Shown one piece after another: positions 1 through 13,805 of a stretch of DNA of 64,000 bases. Positions within the stretch are counted from its first letter, which is position 1. Every line of letters starts with the position of its first letter. Position numbers and translations under genes: made by a program. Under the pieces are notes generated by a model. It saw nothing but the letters and a program-made list of their open reading frames with translations, ran no database searches and was not told the DNA's origin. The stretch is from Trichoplax sp. H2 (Eukaryota > Placozoa > Uniplacotomia > Trichoplacea): contig NOWV01000023.1 of NCBI GenBank assembly GCA_003344405.1, positions 724,405 through 788,404 of the forward strand, read 5' to 3'.

Positions 1-3000
1 TGCAAGATTTTTTGCTAGATAGAAAGAATTCGTCCAAAAAGCTACACCGTAGCAAATGAAAATGTATGCAGCTTACGTATGGTAGCGTTATAATAAAGCT
101 TTTAGTAATTACCACGTAAAGATAACAATAGCAATACTGTATATCAAAATAGAAGGGACTTGCTAATAAAATTGACTAATTGACTTTATCAATCTAGTGA
201 TGTCACTCTTACATAAATCTAGCTCTAGTAAAAAACTGCAGTAGTTGCTTTCAATATTGAAAATTTTAAAGATAAATATACTGATATAAAATCATATAAT
301 AAGACCAAAATTACTTGATAAAATTTTTATGAATATCACAGGAAGATATACAGTACCATTACTGAAATTATAGCAGTTATTAATTGCCCTGGTAATCCGC
401 AAAAGTGGACGTATTAATATAATTCTTTGAAGTAGATGCACCCTATGTCTATAGTATTTAGTTAACCGATCCAGGAAGTAATGTTGAAAGTTGCGAACTT
501 GCTATCAAGTAGCACGCAGCATTTTACACTGTATTATGTATCAACTTCTTCAATTAATATGATTTAAGAGTTAGAACTAAATTCAAAATTTATATTATTT
601 CGATGGTAGATTGTATAATCATTACAATCCATAAAAAGTGTTGACATGAAATGACCTACAGTAGTCATCAAACTTGTGGAATCGCCTTTATTCACCAACA
701 TTATATTTACGCTTAATCATGTTCTGGCATGCAATATTAATCAATAAAAAGGACTGGAGAAAGATAATTTATACGACGTACTTGATAACAATAATATGAT
801 CCGCAAGATATCTTTTACTAGCTAATAAACTTACAACGCGTTGATTCGGTACTCTAATGGTGCTACGATCGGAGTTTCTTCTAATGAATGACTTTTCAGG
901 ATTCTTGCAATATTAAATAATCGTATTATTAGTCAGTAACTATCAAATGGTTAGATTTTTTTGCATATTAACACAGTGCCAACAAATCTATAACGCTACA
1001 CAATAATAGTTATTCCATTAAACTCCAGTAAAACTTAGCAGATAAAGTACACCATACTGTTGCTTTAATACTAGATTGCAATGCCAAACTTGGGATGTTA
1101 TCTGGTAAACATATCAACAATGTGTGTAAGCAACGCCTTACTTCTTCCTTTCCGCGGGTACCAATCATGCTTTCTTTACCGATTAAAAAATTATAGAAAG
1201 AATATAGTGTAGTTACGCCATAGACATTTGCTACTTTTACTTAAAGATACATTTAGATTTAATGCCAATTATGACAAAATTTAAGATAATAGTAAAATAC
1301 TAAGGTTTGCAAGAAGTAGCTAAACATATTTTAATTGTAAATCCATTTACTAAATTTAAAACTTTGGGGTCAATTGATCATCTTTGAAATGATTGAAACT
1401 AGTTATTTAAAAGATACTAAAGATATAGAGTAATTTGATGTACGTTTTATACTGGCATAATTATGAGTTGTAAGAGACTACAGGACACTACTAATGCCTG
1501 TTTTTCTGATAAAACTAATTTACAAACCTTCGGGGGTAGGTTTTAGGATTTCGTTACGATAGTCCTAAAAGAATATGACAGTTTGTAAATAAATGAGATG
1601 GATAATAAAAATTATTACTGTATCCGTCGACATTAATTTAAACTTGAAAATACTGGTACGCCTAAAATACAATGTACTAATAGGAATGAAACTGCTGTCG
1701 TTGCGGTCTGATAGTCTGTTCGTACGATTCGTATCATTTCTTACATCAAACAACATTTTAAGATCAGTTTTGTCCACAAGTAGAAATTGACAATTTTCCT
1801 TCGTGATAACGGTAGCGCTCCTGTAATCGTATCGAGTCATATTCATCAGTCCTTATCGCTAACGATAGAGAATTTTAACTAAGAGGTCACCAAGATAATC
1901 AAGTACAAATTTGTTATGGCTATAACGACTTATGGGCAATGCTACATGTAAGACTAATGGCAATATTGTATTGAAATCATAGTATTTATTAGGAAAATAG
2001 AGATGATAATCTTTCCAGACGAAAGTAAGGTTTAATTACAGCAACACAAATAAAGTTTTTTTTTCATGAAAAAAACGTATAATGACCTTGGATTATCGTT
2101 GCGAACACCAGCACCAAAATCCGATCCTTCTTCAAGGATATCAACGACTTTTTCACCCTAAATGGTCCATTAAATGAATTCGGAGAGATTTAGTTCCAAT
2201 TTTGTTAATTTACAAAAGTGAGTAGTTGCAAACAAGATTCTGTTTACGTGTATAGTTTATTATTCGCAGGAAACGACAGATATTTTTTAGTCAAGTTTAT
2301 TTTATCCTACCATTTCCAAAGAGCTACTGTAATATTATTAGACAATATATAATGTAATAAAAAGTTGATTCTAGCAACATAGATTACAATATAGGTAGCA
2401 ATTTTTTTATCCTGAAATCGGATAAAGTAATCACCTTTGAGTCTGAACTTATCACATACACCGATCCGGAGAGGATAACATACCATTTAGTGCCGCATTC
2501 ACCAGCACGAAATACTTTTAGAATTGGTAGAAAAAAAAGTTTCACTCTTTAACAACAGCAGTTGTAATACCGAGATAAAGAATGAAGACAATAACTTTGT
2601 GCTATAGATTTAGAGTCTGTTTGTATACGTAGACATTCACAGTAAATGATTGCAACAGCATTAATGGTAATTGTTTGTCAGATGAAAATAATTGTTACTT
2701 TGTAATCTTTTATCCAAGTATGTAAGCTCTAACATCTATTTTAATTTTTTCTAACTTATAAACATAATAAGCAAGGCTACTACACTTATACAAAACCGAA
2801 TAATTTTATTTCGTAATAGTGAAAATTAGCAAGTTTTCATAAATTTTTTTTGCAATGATATGTTGGGTAGCAAAATTGTAGTATTACCGACTAAAAATTG
2901 AAGTTATGATAATTTCCTGTTTGTGAATGATATTCGTAGAAGGCGTTGCGCTTAATGCTTAACTATCAAACTGATTTGGCTATCTTCTTGCATATGGATA

Positions 3001-5370
3001 GCTAAATTATTTAGGTTATGTATAAGAAACTTCAATACAAAGATAAGCGATTGTTATTATTAGTATTTAACGCCCTTTCTTATTGCCTTACATTTTACGC
3101 CACGTTTTAAGCTCTCGTGAGTAGCATACTGACAAATTCGCCGTAACAATTCCTCAGGGCAGTCCTTTAATGCAGTCAATTCCTATTTGTATTTTGAATT
3201 CAATTATCAATAACAATGGTTGACCGCAATCGCTGTCGTCGTTAGGAAATATATCCACGTATTGAAAACAGAACAGGTACACTACAATAGCTTAGTAATA
3301 ATAAATGATTGCTATATGATAGTCTACGTTAAACATTAAAAGGCAATGGAAATAAAGGTCTCTTTCTGGCCAATAATCTACTTTAATACTGGTAATGAAT
3401 AACTGCATTAGAAAACATTCAAAAATAATAATTAAGATATTTTCTGATACTTTACAACACTAAGCATAGAAAAACAACTTTTTCTAGATTTCATTTCTAT
3501 AATATTATTGATAAAATTATTCAACTGATGATATAAAAGGCTATTTACACAATTGGCGTCTGTTTGCTCACCTTCAACGAGCACAACAGTATTTCAAGAT
3601 CAAGACTACTACGCTCCGCAGTTCTGTAAGGACAATAAGAATGATTACTTTTACTTAATGATATAGCATCATATTTGCATCGTCTCATTGATTTTTCAAA
3701 ATTCAAGGCATGATCTCATAAATAATAAGTTTCGAGTTGCCAAGGTAACCTAGTCGATGGGTGTGAATTAAAATAGTGTTTGCCGTCAGTGATTACCTGA
3801 TTGGTAATTGACATAAGTGTGTAAAACTTGATCAAATAAAAATTATGCCCAGTAAATGTACATAATGCAAGGATTGAAAATATACGATTAGATTGTTCTT
3901 GAAACTTGATATTACATGAGTACTGTATTATCAATTAGCAACGTTAATCTAACCTGCTATACTACTATAAGTTGAGTTTAGAGGATAGCAGAATAATATC
4001 TACGAAAACATAATAATTCTCTTATAATTAATTATACAGCATTCCACCACGGAAATGCTATGAAGGAAGTAATCATTGTTAATGACGAAAGTAGCTTTCA
4101 TAAAAAATAAACTGGCTAATTTTCTCTTCACTGAGAAAGTAATTTTGGATCTTGATTGTAGAGATCCTAAGAAAGGTAAAGGTAAAAAAACAACTTGTTC
4201 TATATAAGTTATGTCAATCCCCGAAATTGGACAATTATAGGATTGTCCTATTTTCCGGGATTTGACCACAACTCGTGTTCGTGTTCGCATTAGTTAATCC
4301 TAGGATTGTTCAATTTCGTCAATTGCAATGATAGCAAAACAGGATTCAAGATCGCTAATAAGTAAAGCAATATGGCAGTAGCGACAAGCGTACAACTTCG
4401 CTTGAGCAAACCGGAATATCAGGCAGTTATGAAGCACTGCTATAAGTTATTTCAAATTAATAAATTAATAGCCACTAAACCGAGATTGATTCCTACTCTT
4501 GCAATACTGTATGCGGACGAGTAGGATTAACTTGATTTGTCAGCAATAATTCGACGCCAACATGCTATCTTATTTTTTAAGTTTATTTAGCAGCGTAATT
4601 GAAACTTTCATATAATGCTAATTTTTTACGCTTCGTTGATAATTTATAATTCATTAAAAGCGCTAACAAAAATAACAACAACAAGCCCACCAAACTAGTG
4701 GTTACAAGCCACGATGAATTAAAATAATGGCCAAATATTATCTCATTGAGAATTTCATGGCTAGCTTTAGATTAAAAGGATGATGCATTATAATGCAATC
4801 ATTAAATGTTAAGTAGTCCTAGCTGTTGGTTCATTCGGCCCATTTTTTATGACTATGGTCTATCACTTAAAATGACTTTGATAACAGTAGTCCTTGTGTA
4901 TAGTATTATTATTATTAAGGAAGCGTGGGAGATATGGAGAAGGGGGAGTAGGGTAAAATTTGTTATTGAGTAGTCCATGATAATAGTACTGTGCATTAGT
5001 TTGTAAAATAGATTCCAAAAAAAGGAGTATGAAACCTGTACTTTGGTCCAGGTGGCAGAGCAATTGCTGTCTTTTTGAACGGTATTCAAGTCTGATCGAT
5101 AGATTTTTACCAGCGACATGTACTCGTACATGCAGTACATACTCCAGTCCATAATAAAAATATTTAAAATATTTATAGACTTCAAGATTGAACTCTACTG
5201 CATTTTCAACGATACTCAATGATGATGTGATTAGAGTATCTTCTAATCATTTCCAGTAATGGTAACAAGTATGAATAGCAATTATTCATTGATACGCTTA
5301 TACTAGTGCTCGACTTGGCTCATTAATGAACTGAAGGTTTAATTAACAAGTGCTAGCTCGAACTTGGCTG
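1..5370. other. AT-rich stretch without a supported gene
   Basis: I found no chain of exons here. The open frames on both strands (for example minus-strand frames near 4.0-4.3 and 4.85-5.2 kb) are under 120 codons, low in complexity and show no family motif. It could be intergenic DNA or a distal intron of a gene left of the window. Confidence 0.5.
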
Positions 5371-5514
5371 CTGTAGTGAGCGTGTCCAGTAAGTTAGTTA
5401 GTCCATTTTACTGCTTGGGTTTATCAACTCGTCTTTGATGTGCTGTAGTGAGTGTGTCCAGTAAGTTGGTTAGTCCATTTTACTGCTTGGGTTTATCAAC
5501 TCGTTATTGATGTG
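5371..5514. repeat. 72-bp tandem duplication, two copies
   Basis: Two adjacent 72-bp units (5371-5442 and 5443-5514) begin CTGTAGTGAG and end TTGATGTG. They differ at only a few positions, which suggests a recent local duplication. No coding frame is evident. Confidence 0.9.
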
Positions 5515-6464
5515 AGGGGTAGAGTACGATAGAATGATTGAATCTCGCGTGCCATCATTGTAAGAGAAAGGAAAGCGACTAATTTTTATAATAATTTTAA
5601 TATACTGTATATAGTAGTCACCAATTTATACAGATTGGTCATATTGTCTTTGCAATTTACCTTTTCTTTAAGCAGTCAATCCACTCCACCATCATGTTGA
5701 TTGTATCGGAAGCGAATCTGTAGCCAGCGGTCAGAACCGTACTCGATTTCTATTATTAATTGTTATTTTCTCTGCAATGTGGCCTACTCTTTCCTCCACC
5801 GAATATTAACAATCTTCTGGCACACTATACAACTTTAGCAAGACAATTTCAAATTCACACTGATACAGCAATCAACAAAAATGGTCGACTTCAATGCCAT
5901 TCTAATAGTGCGGCTGATTGATGTTGTTGAACTTGAAATATTTGAATATGTAGAGGATAAAATGTGCCTTTACTTACATCGAACGCGCCTACGGTACAAC
6001 GTGTTGTTCGTGTCGCCGTGTAACACCTGTCGCCATTGGCTAACCTACGTGCAACACCATAGACACGACACTGCTGACTGGACACGTCATTACTGTCGAC
6101 ATACAGTACCGACAGTCATTCAGTAGTGTAGTGTTAATTAATTAAATGACAAATACGTGATAAGTCATGTGATAACGGTTGTTTTCTATCCAATACAATC
6201 GTATTTGTTGACTGGTTTAGAACTGGCTGCCTGTACGTACTGGTACTATTATGGTTATCATTTCGGAGCGGTCATTTGTCACAGTGTTTCATACTGAATC
6301 AAGATTAACAAGTTACTTTCATACGGAATGTGGCTCAAAGCTTTTGGGTAATGTACATTGTACAGTACTGTAGAGAGAATCGTTCAGCAGATCTGACTGG
6401 ATTGACTCTCACTGTCCTAAACAAATTTTTATTTTTAAAGAGTATCCATTTTACAGTGACTTTA
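5515..6464. other. Less AT-rich intergenic DNA, no gene seen
   Basis: This stretch is visibly richer in G+C than its neighbours. It holds short overlapping frames on both strands (around 5.88-6.13 kb) without recognisable motifs. It may include upstream sequence of the COX18 gene, but I see no decisive promoter element. Confidence 0.4.
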
Positions 6465-6735
6465 CAGTCTGTACTGTACAGTCTGTACTGTACATTCTGT
6501 ACTGTACATTCTGTACTGTACTGTACTCACTGCTATTCATTCAAGTGCACAGAACACTCAAAAAGACCATGATGTAGGACAGTATTACTGTACAGTAGAC
6601 TACCAGGAGTCCAGGACTACAGTACTGTACTGTAATGTACAGTACAGTACAGTATAGTACAGTACTGTACTGTGCAGTGTAATGAGCCACTACAGTACAG
6701 TATACTGTAGCTGTACAGTACTGTACTATACTGTA
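6465..6735. repeat. Palindromic TACAGTA/TACTGTA simple-sequence array
   Basis: Dense irregular runs of TGTACAGTACTGTAC-type sequence. The unit is self-complementary, so both strands read alike, and the short open frames across it are artefacts of the repeat. Smaller patches lie near 6.83-6.91 kb, 10.18-10.27 kb and 10.58-10.67 kb. The function is unknown; the pattern is what slippage or hairpin-driven expansion would leave. Confidence 0.85.
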
Positions 6736-7110
6736 CACTGTAAAGTGTACTTCATTACTTGAGGCTGAAACCCTGACATGAAACTCGTCTGATCCAAGAG
6801 TGTCGCATATGAAACTTCTTGTTACCGTTTACAGTACAGTACAGCATAATTTCTAGCTGGCCTGGCCCTGGGATACAGCGGTACTGTAGTGTACACTCAC
6901 TGTACAGTATGACATGAAATGCCACTTTAGATTCGGAAGATTGTACAGACGTCCACAGCTCAGGTTGCTGCTTCTCTCGTCAGCATAGCCAGATTATTGC
7001 TAGGCTGACCGATCGAAACTGCATTGGCTTAGAGCGTTAGTATGTGCTCATTGTTGACCTCCCTGTTGTTGGCCGCTGCTGAACCCAACCAAAGAAACCT
7101 TTAGTGAATC
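6736..7110. other. Upstream region of COX18
   Basis: About 375 bp between the palindromic array and the COX18 start. It holds a further small TACAGTA patch and no clear TATA box. Promoter and 5' untranslated region probably lie here, but this is inferred from position only. Confidence 0.35.
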
Positions 7111-8721
7111 ATGCTACACCGCCTGGGAGTTGTTCGACATCGTGTAATGCTACACACTGTCGTACGTTCCCCAGCAACAAGGCAGCTGGACAAGCCGTCA
7201 GTAGCGTTGCTGCACAGTTCTACCTTTTTAGCATCCGGTAAGCTTACTGCTGTGCTTCCATTAAAGTGTTCAACTCTGCAATTTGTTATTTTGCAAGTGA
7301 TTGCATGACCTCAATGTGATTCTTTCTTTCATGGGTGATCGGATTTTTCTAATTTATATTATGCTTATGAGAATGAATTATACTTACTGTACTTGTACAG
7401 TATATCCTGTCTTTGTACGAATTATTCACATTCTTACTCTTCAGACAGTACTACATTATACAGCGCTTACCTACCGGTTTCTTGTGCGGAAAATTTACTT
7501 GAAAGTATTCACAATGGACTGTCACTACCTTGGTGGATGACTATAGCTGTGACGACGATTACATTAAGAACATGTATCACTTTACCATTAACAATTTATC
7601 AGCAAAAAAAGTCCGCAAAATTGGTGTTGCTACAGCCTGTAGTCAAGGAGATAAGCGAAGCGGTCAAGTACAATGTAGCTACTAAGTGCCGTCGCGAAGA
7701 TCTACCCGTAGAAGTTGCTGAAGAAAGATATAAGACCTTAGTAAGCGATTGATACTTTCATTTTTAGCAGTTAATGCGTACTCGTATAATAAGTAGGAAA
7801 CATTCTGTAATCATTCCATCGTAGACTAATATACTCGTACAGTAGAACGATAACATACGTATTAGGTATTAGATTGCTTTGCTTGCTTATTGCATAGTTC
7901 AGTGGAATGGTACGAGATTTATACAAAAAAGAAGGATGCCAGCCATTTAAATTATTTCTGCTACCATGGACTCAGATGCCTTTATGGATCTCCATTTCAT
8001 TAGGCCTGCGTGATTTATCCATTTATAAACAAGGTTGGATTAATAGAAGTCCTACATGAATGTTGCTTATGATACTGTAACAATACTGCTATACAGAAAT
8101 TATAATTTCAAATTGTTGGCAGCTCCAATTTCGCGGATAACTAACATTTTTATTGGGCAGATCCCGCTATGGCAACTGAAGGCCTTGCTTGGTTTTCAAA
8201 TCTCCTACTACCCGATCCTGCTTGGATCTTACCAATATGTTTTGGTCTGTGTAATCTTTTAAATATCGAGATAAATGCCGCAGGTCGACAAGCGCCTGGC
8301 AGGATTCAAGCAATTATGAAAAAAATTTTCGTCACATTATCTATTGTCATGGTACCGGTTGCTACACAAATACCTTCGGTACGTTTGCTATCGTAATACA
8401 TGATGCTTCTATACTTGCATTAATTATCTACCTTTCAAAAATGCATACTAGTTACGACTATCTATCTACCATGTCATGAGTTAATTCGATATGTATAATT
8501 TATCTTTTATTCTCTTGTAGTGTATGTCGTTTTATTGGACTTTATCCAGTTTTTATAGCTTAGTGCAAAATAGTATTTTGATGTTACCAAGAGTTAAAAG
8601 AATTGCACGTATACCACAAACTCCGAAGGAAAGCAAGCATCCATTCAGAGACTTATACGCAATATTTAGTATCAGAATGAAAAAATTTATCCAGTTGCAA
8701 AAGCAAGCGAATAGAAAGTAA
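7111..8721 (+). CDS. COX18: COX18-type mitochondrial insertase (YidC/Oxa1 family)
   Basis: Five exons: 7111-7237, 7445-7740, 7898-8033, 8161-8378, 8521-8721. All use GT-AG sites, phases agree and the sum is 325 aa, close to animal COX18. The first ~42 residues are Arg-rich and lack acidic residues, as in a mitochondrial presequence. Family landmarks follow: LPWW before the first membrane segment, then TLRTCITLPLTIYQ, a Lys-rich matrix loop with LLQPVVKEI, LPWTQMPLWISISLGLRDL, a hydrophobic segment ending in GLCNLLNIEI, a later hydrophobic helix containing VTLSIVMVPVATQIPS, and SFYWTLSSFYSLVQN. In the family this protein inserts the C-terminal tail of COX2 across the inner mitochondrial membrane during complex IV assembly. 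The basic C-terminus (FIQLQKQANRK) matches matrix-side tails. OXA1L is the main alternative, but the length and short loop favour COX18. Confidence 0.9.
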
Positions 8722-10174
8722 CGGTCATTAAATTTCTATTGCAACTATTATTGTTATAGTAAGTTAACTTATAATTGCATTTATACATAAATAATATTAT
8801 CATTACGCAGTACAGATATTACAGAAAATATTTCATTGTCTTAAACTGGAAAGGTACAGTTACAGCCTATAAAATTCAAATTTGTTACATTTTATATATA
8901 TAACATATATACGAGTATGATCACTATGTGTACAGGATATATACTATGATTTTTTTTGTCTGTATATGTCGCTAAGCTCTGTGTAATGTCACGGTTTCTT
9001 TTTGTGGGTACAGTAATACAGCACATGTACACTTGTACAGTAGCATTAAAATTCAATTCTGGGCTATCTGAGAGTGAAAAGCTGATATTCTAAAGATGTC
9101 TTGCTGCATTAGCATGTCTTACTATTCAAAACTTCTATTTGAAAATTATTGAAAGGCAATATTGTGATATAGTGTGGTATAACTGCGCCAACGCTTTTTT
9201 AATACAGACAGCTAAACCTGGGTTAGTTGTTCTTCTATTTTTATTTACGAATGCAAAATTTTACGATTTCATTTTCTATTAACAATAAAGCTTTGAAGAT
9301 TCTAAACTCTATTGAAGTTAGTAAATAAACTGTACTCTATCATACAGTTATTCCTAACGTGTTTTCAATGCATTCTTTGCATATTAATGTGTAAGGTACT
9401 GTTCATAGTTCAGTAAACTGTTGACAAGTACGGTGATTAATGATGAAGTCTTCTCTGATAGGATGAATTCACGTCACAAAGTGACATGTTGCTGATTTTA
9501 GTGCTCGGTACAGTATTTTTAGCGCAGTATTTATTATAATGTGAATGAAAATCGTTCCTATTTTTACAGTACTGTATGGAATAGGTTCAGAGTCAGTTGT
9601 GGGTTGTGATACAATCACCGCAACATTCATATTTTGAGTCACATATTGAACAAAATATCAAGAGTAGTCGTAATCTACCGAAATTTTTGTAACATTACGA
9701 TACAAAATAGCAAGTGTCCGATGATTTATGTGAATAACTCATCCATCACACCATCTTAATGCCTCAAGATATGATTTTGTTCTTTTGCAGACCTGTTGCA
9801 CCGAGTGCGAACTTTGTAATACAAATTAAAAGGAAATCAATTAAGTGGCTCACACCGTTCAGCTTTTATAGCTAGAAATTGTAACAGCAAGACTTTCATT
9901 GCTCCGATTGCAGTTGTAGATATCTAATCCTTATCACTATATACTGTAGGCAATAAAAGGAACTGTATCATGCATTTACTCCTGCAGAGGCTTTAAAGAT
10001 AGCTCTCTTTCCTTGTATACAATCTGCTAGAAATAAATACTTATTAACAGTAAATTAATATTTTCTAAAAGTAATCTGCATAAAGATAGGATATCTCTAC
10101 CTGTATCGGCCTTGCTGCAGACTACAGAGTTTGGACAGTAACGAGAATAACTTCATTTATAGCGCGTATGCGTA
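8722..10174. other. Intergenic DNA between COX18 and sPLA2
   Basis: AT-rich sequence with scattered TACAGTA words. An AATAAA at 9284-9289 lies about 560 bp after the COX18 stop and could be a polyadenylation signal, but nearer non-canonical signals are equally possible. No exons seen. Confidence 0.45.
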
Positions 10175-10280
10175 GCCTACACTGTACAGTACAGTACTGT
10201 TTATGCTGCGTTGTAAATTAGCGTGTAGACTACTGTGCAATGTACTGTACTGTACTGTACTATACTGTACTGTAGTCTGT
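10175..10280. repeat. TACAGTA/TACTGTA palindromic patch
   Basis: A short run of ACTGTACAGTACAGTACTG-like sequence, the same simple sequence as at 6.47-6.74 kb. It lies in the spacer before the sPLA2 gene. Confidence 0.75.
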
Positions 10281-10580
10281 AGTGCAGTATTTTCCAGTGC
10301 TGAACAGGGGCGTGGCGAGTCTTTTACAATGGTTGAGCTCTTAGTGTTGCCTTAAATTATGTCTTTAAATTTTGATGAAATGGACTTTAGAATTGGCTCA
10401 AATTGCATGCATACAGCTCAATACAATCTTGAGCAATTGGCTCTTGATATTTTAATTACTTTTTATTGTAGTATTGAATAATTCTATTTCTTTTAAGTTT
10501 ATAATACTAACTATCAGTCGCTGATACATGTACCGTCGCTTCAACCATTTTACAAGTCACGTCGTAATATCGGTCTTACT

Positions 10581-10670
10581 GCACAATGTGCAGTACTGTA
10601 TACTGTACAGTACAGTACGCAACTGTACTGTACATTAGTGTACAGTACAATGTACTGTACATACTGTAGC
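10581..10670. repeat. TACAGTA/TACTGTA palindromic patch upstream of sPLA2
   Basis: Another palindromic simple-sequence patch, ending about 150 bp before the sPLA2 start codon. The sequence between is where the promoter would be expected; no clear TATA box is visible. Confidence 0.75.
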
Positions 10671-10818
10671 GCTATAGTGGTTTCATCAGCATCCGCCATT
10701 CAGCAATTTGCACTTCTGGTGAGTTTGCGGTTAGTTCGCCTCATCGCGATTATTCTTAAAACATAGACTGTAGTTTTATTTACCTGCACAATATATTTTT
10801 TCCCCATGCCGCCACATT

Positions 10819-11994
10819 ATGGTTCTATATTCAATGGAAAAGTACCAACACAGCATAGTGCTAGTAGCAATTTGCCTGTTATGTCATGACACCATTTTGA
10901 TGGTTAATTCATTCAACTTGACTCGGATTGGAGAAACGATCGGTCAATTAGCCGATCAATGGGCTAATATTGGTAAAGTCGTTGACCAAGTATTGCCTTG
11001 CCAATTTACTTGCCCACATGGTAGGTGAATGAAATTTGAAGCAATGCTGGATATATGACTGGGATCAAGTCAATTTCACCAACTAGATATATCAATTTTT
11101 CTACCATCAACTTGGTCCAACGATTTATATAATACGTACTACAAATTATTTCTTCATAATCGATAGTTAATCCAGCTGTCTGGCTCTCAATTTAGTCAGC
11201 CACATAATTCGGAGGGCCTGGATTAGATTCGCTACTGTATTACTTACTCATACCATGCCAGCTATCTTCGATACCTATGTAATATTGTATTGTTGCTTGA
11301 AATGTTTATCATTGTTACTTTACTTTTATTATAAAAATATTACTCGTATAGTACAGTACATGGGGATCCTCAGAGTGGCTTCCTGTTGTTTATATACCCT
11401 TACACTACAGTAGTAGAAACCCTAACTATAATCATATATTAGCGTAGAATTTCTATACACCACTATAGACACAATCTTTAATGCAAATCAATTATGTAAA
11501 TTAATCAATTTTAATGCTATGTGTATCATCAACAGGTCAAAAACTAGTCAGAAGAGACGGTGCTAGACCCATGCCAAACGGTTGCGGCACCGATAAATTT
11601 CCGGTAAGACAGGAATTGAGTACTCCTGCACCGCAATTTTGGGGACTTTATAGTTGTATAGGAAAATAATGCGATGATTCACAATGCTATTTTTGTACAG
11701 GTTGATATATCGTTCATCCCAGGAGCTACTAGTTGTTGTGATCGTCACGATATTTGCTATTCTAGTTGTGGCGTAAAGAAGAGGAAGTGTGATGATGAAT
11801 TCTTCAATTGCTTAAGCAAAATTTGTGATATCAATTACAAACATGAGAAAGAAGCGCCAATGAAAAGTCATTGCAAACAATTTAGTCAAATAATACATTC
11901 TACTACCCTTTCACTGGGTTGTGCACCCTTTATAGAAGCTCAAAAGCAAGCATGTCACTGTATAGCCATAAATCGAAATCAGGACGAGTTATAA
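10819..11994 (+). CDS. PLA2G12: Group XII secretory phospholipase A2
   Basis: Three exons: 10819-11020, 11536-11603, 11701-11994, giving 187 aa, near the usual group XII length. A hydrophobic leader (residues ~11-31, IVLVAICLLCHDTILMVNS) predicts secretion; Met6 is an alternative start. The active site is CCDRHDICY at residues 102-110, with catalytic His106 and metal-binding Asp107. It is followed by the group XII cysteine pattern SSCG, KCDDEFFNCLSKIC, a GC and a final ACHC. The calcium-loop region reads NGCGTDKFP at 82-90 rather than the classical XCGXGG, as in group XII. Retention of His106 argues for an active XIIA-like enzyme rather than the His-less XIIB. The family reaction is calcium-dependent hydrolysis of the sn-2 ester of phospholipids outside the cell. 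I see no sign of venom-type specialisation. Confidence 0.9.
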
Positions 11995-12009
11995 TGTTTA
12001 TATTATGCC

Positions 12010-12015
12010 AATAAA
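12010..12015 (+). terminator. Polyadenylation signal of the sPLA2 gene
   Basis: A canonical AATAAA lies 16 bp after the sPLA2 stop codon, implying a very short 3' untranslated region. Confidence 0.65.
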
Positions 12016-13805
12016 ATATCATTGCCCATACCACGAGACTCGCTATACCTAAAAGGATTCCCACCTGATGAAAAAATTCTGCTTTCTACCGTCTGAAATA
12101 CGTATGAAAAGAAATCGACTAATCAGTATTATATTTAATAAGATATTAAAGATAGATTGATTCTCGATCAGTGTTACGACATGATTCCTTTAATACTTTG
12201 CGTATCCCATGAATGTAAAGTAAATATAATTCTAAAAATTTATAAAATATCGTCTATTTGTTGTTGATATTTATGGGAAACATATATCTTCCCTCTGATT
12301 CTATTGTGTAATGCCTGTGATTACCCATATACTATAGCAATTCACCCATCAAAACTGATGGATATCTAGGATAAAAAGAACATCATCGACAATATTTCGT
12401 AACTGCATCGATTCTAATATTGCAAGGTATGTACGTACAGAAAATTAACATACTATTCTGTTCTCTTTACGAAACTTTATTCATTCTGTAGACTAAAGCT
12501 ACAACTACCATGTCCGATAATCAATAATTCTCAACTCACATCTACAGGAATTTGTAGGCTATTGCTGTTTTATTAAGAAAGAGTAAAATTTATTCTTGCT
12601 TTACTCGTATGTCGTCTAGAACTTTGTCTTTCAAAAAACTACTGAGAATACGGACAGAAACTTGAATTTTTCTAATTATATCTCTCAAGTATTCCTGTAA
12701 ATTTTGCTATCTTATTCTTATTCGTAAAAGAATTCATAAATAAAATATTTTTCAGCCATCCAAATAAATGATATCTTTCAATAGTATAATAAAGACAACA
12801 ACACATAAATAATGCTAAGAGTAGATTATAAGCTGTTGCGGGATTTACTCATAGCAAAATTTAAAATACCCTATTACATCTTTCTGTCCACCCTAGATAT
12901 ATATTGCGATATTTAATCCACATATAAAAATGCTTCAATTAAAATAATTCCGTTGATAATATCGAATTTGAAAAGTATTACTCATAAACTGATATATTTC
13001 ATTTTGGGAATTGTATGATTTACTAGACAATGCTAATGCAAATATTGGTAAAATAGCTTGACATTCTTGAAGCCATAGAATAATATCTGCGTTGGTCTTA
13101 CAATTGCCATCAAACAGCTATGTTCGTGAACTAAATAGCCATGCACTTCATTGAAATAATCCTCACACCTAAGCATAATAAACTGCAAGTTAATTAAATA
13201 CTATTTTTTTTTATACAGTACGTGTTATAAATATACTTTATTGGATAAATCAGTATCTTACTCAAAGTGTTTCAAAAAAAGCTAGTAATCACTCTCTGCT
13301 ATATTAATAAGCCTATTCATAAAGTTTGGGTTATCCTTACTGTTATAGAAAGGCTACCTGACAAAGGGGAAAATCGCCATTTATATGCATAGAATTAATC
13401 GTAGAGAGGAATTTCGATTCCAAAAGGACAAAAACATGTATTTATATGAACAGCCATATTCCCCGATAATATAATAATCAATCAAGGAATAATTAATGTA
13501 TTTATAGGGTTGTTATCCTTATAAATAAATATAATCAAAAATTAAATAAATAAAATATCTGGTAATCCCCCAAATATAAAATATGCATTCATTTGAATTA
13601 CTCACGAAACGTAACAGCTTATAAATACTCGTAAAGACTACCTTCCACTTAATTTTATTACATGAATTTCGATGATATCAAGTCGCTGAACTTTAACTTA
13701 CCTTGGAAAAGAGAAGGGAATATTATCGCTACTACTCTAAAGCGAGATTAAAATCCGGAATCTTCAGTTTTAATTGGTATCTCTGTTTCAGACAACGATT
13801 AAGCA
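12016..13805. other. Intergenic DNA before the NF-kB gene
   Basis: Very AT-rich, with no exon candidates. The NF-kB promoter should lie toward the right end. No convincing kappa-B site (GGGRNNYYCC) stood out on reading. Confidence 0.4.

Noticed and set aside
4000-5219. Overlapping minus-strand frames of 96-118 codons
   Set aside because: No domain motif, two overlapping frames of similar length, low-complexity composition and no splice context; consistent with chance in AT-rich DNA.
5655-5750. Minus-strand frame with YGSDRWLQIRFRYN
   Set aside because: RFRY looked like the Rel recognition loop, but the frame is under 30 codons, closed by stops on both sides, has no EP(x)QR before it, and a second frame over the same bases is equally open.
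6330-6738. Frames rich in Tyr/Cys/Thr/Val over 6.3-6.7 kb on both strands
   Set aside because: They are direct translations of the TACAGTA simple-sequence array.
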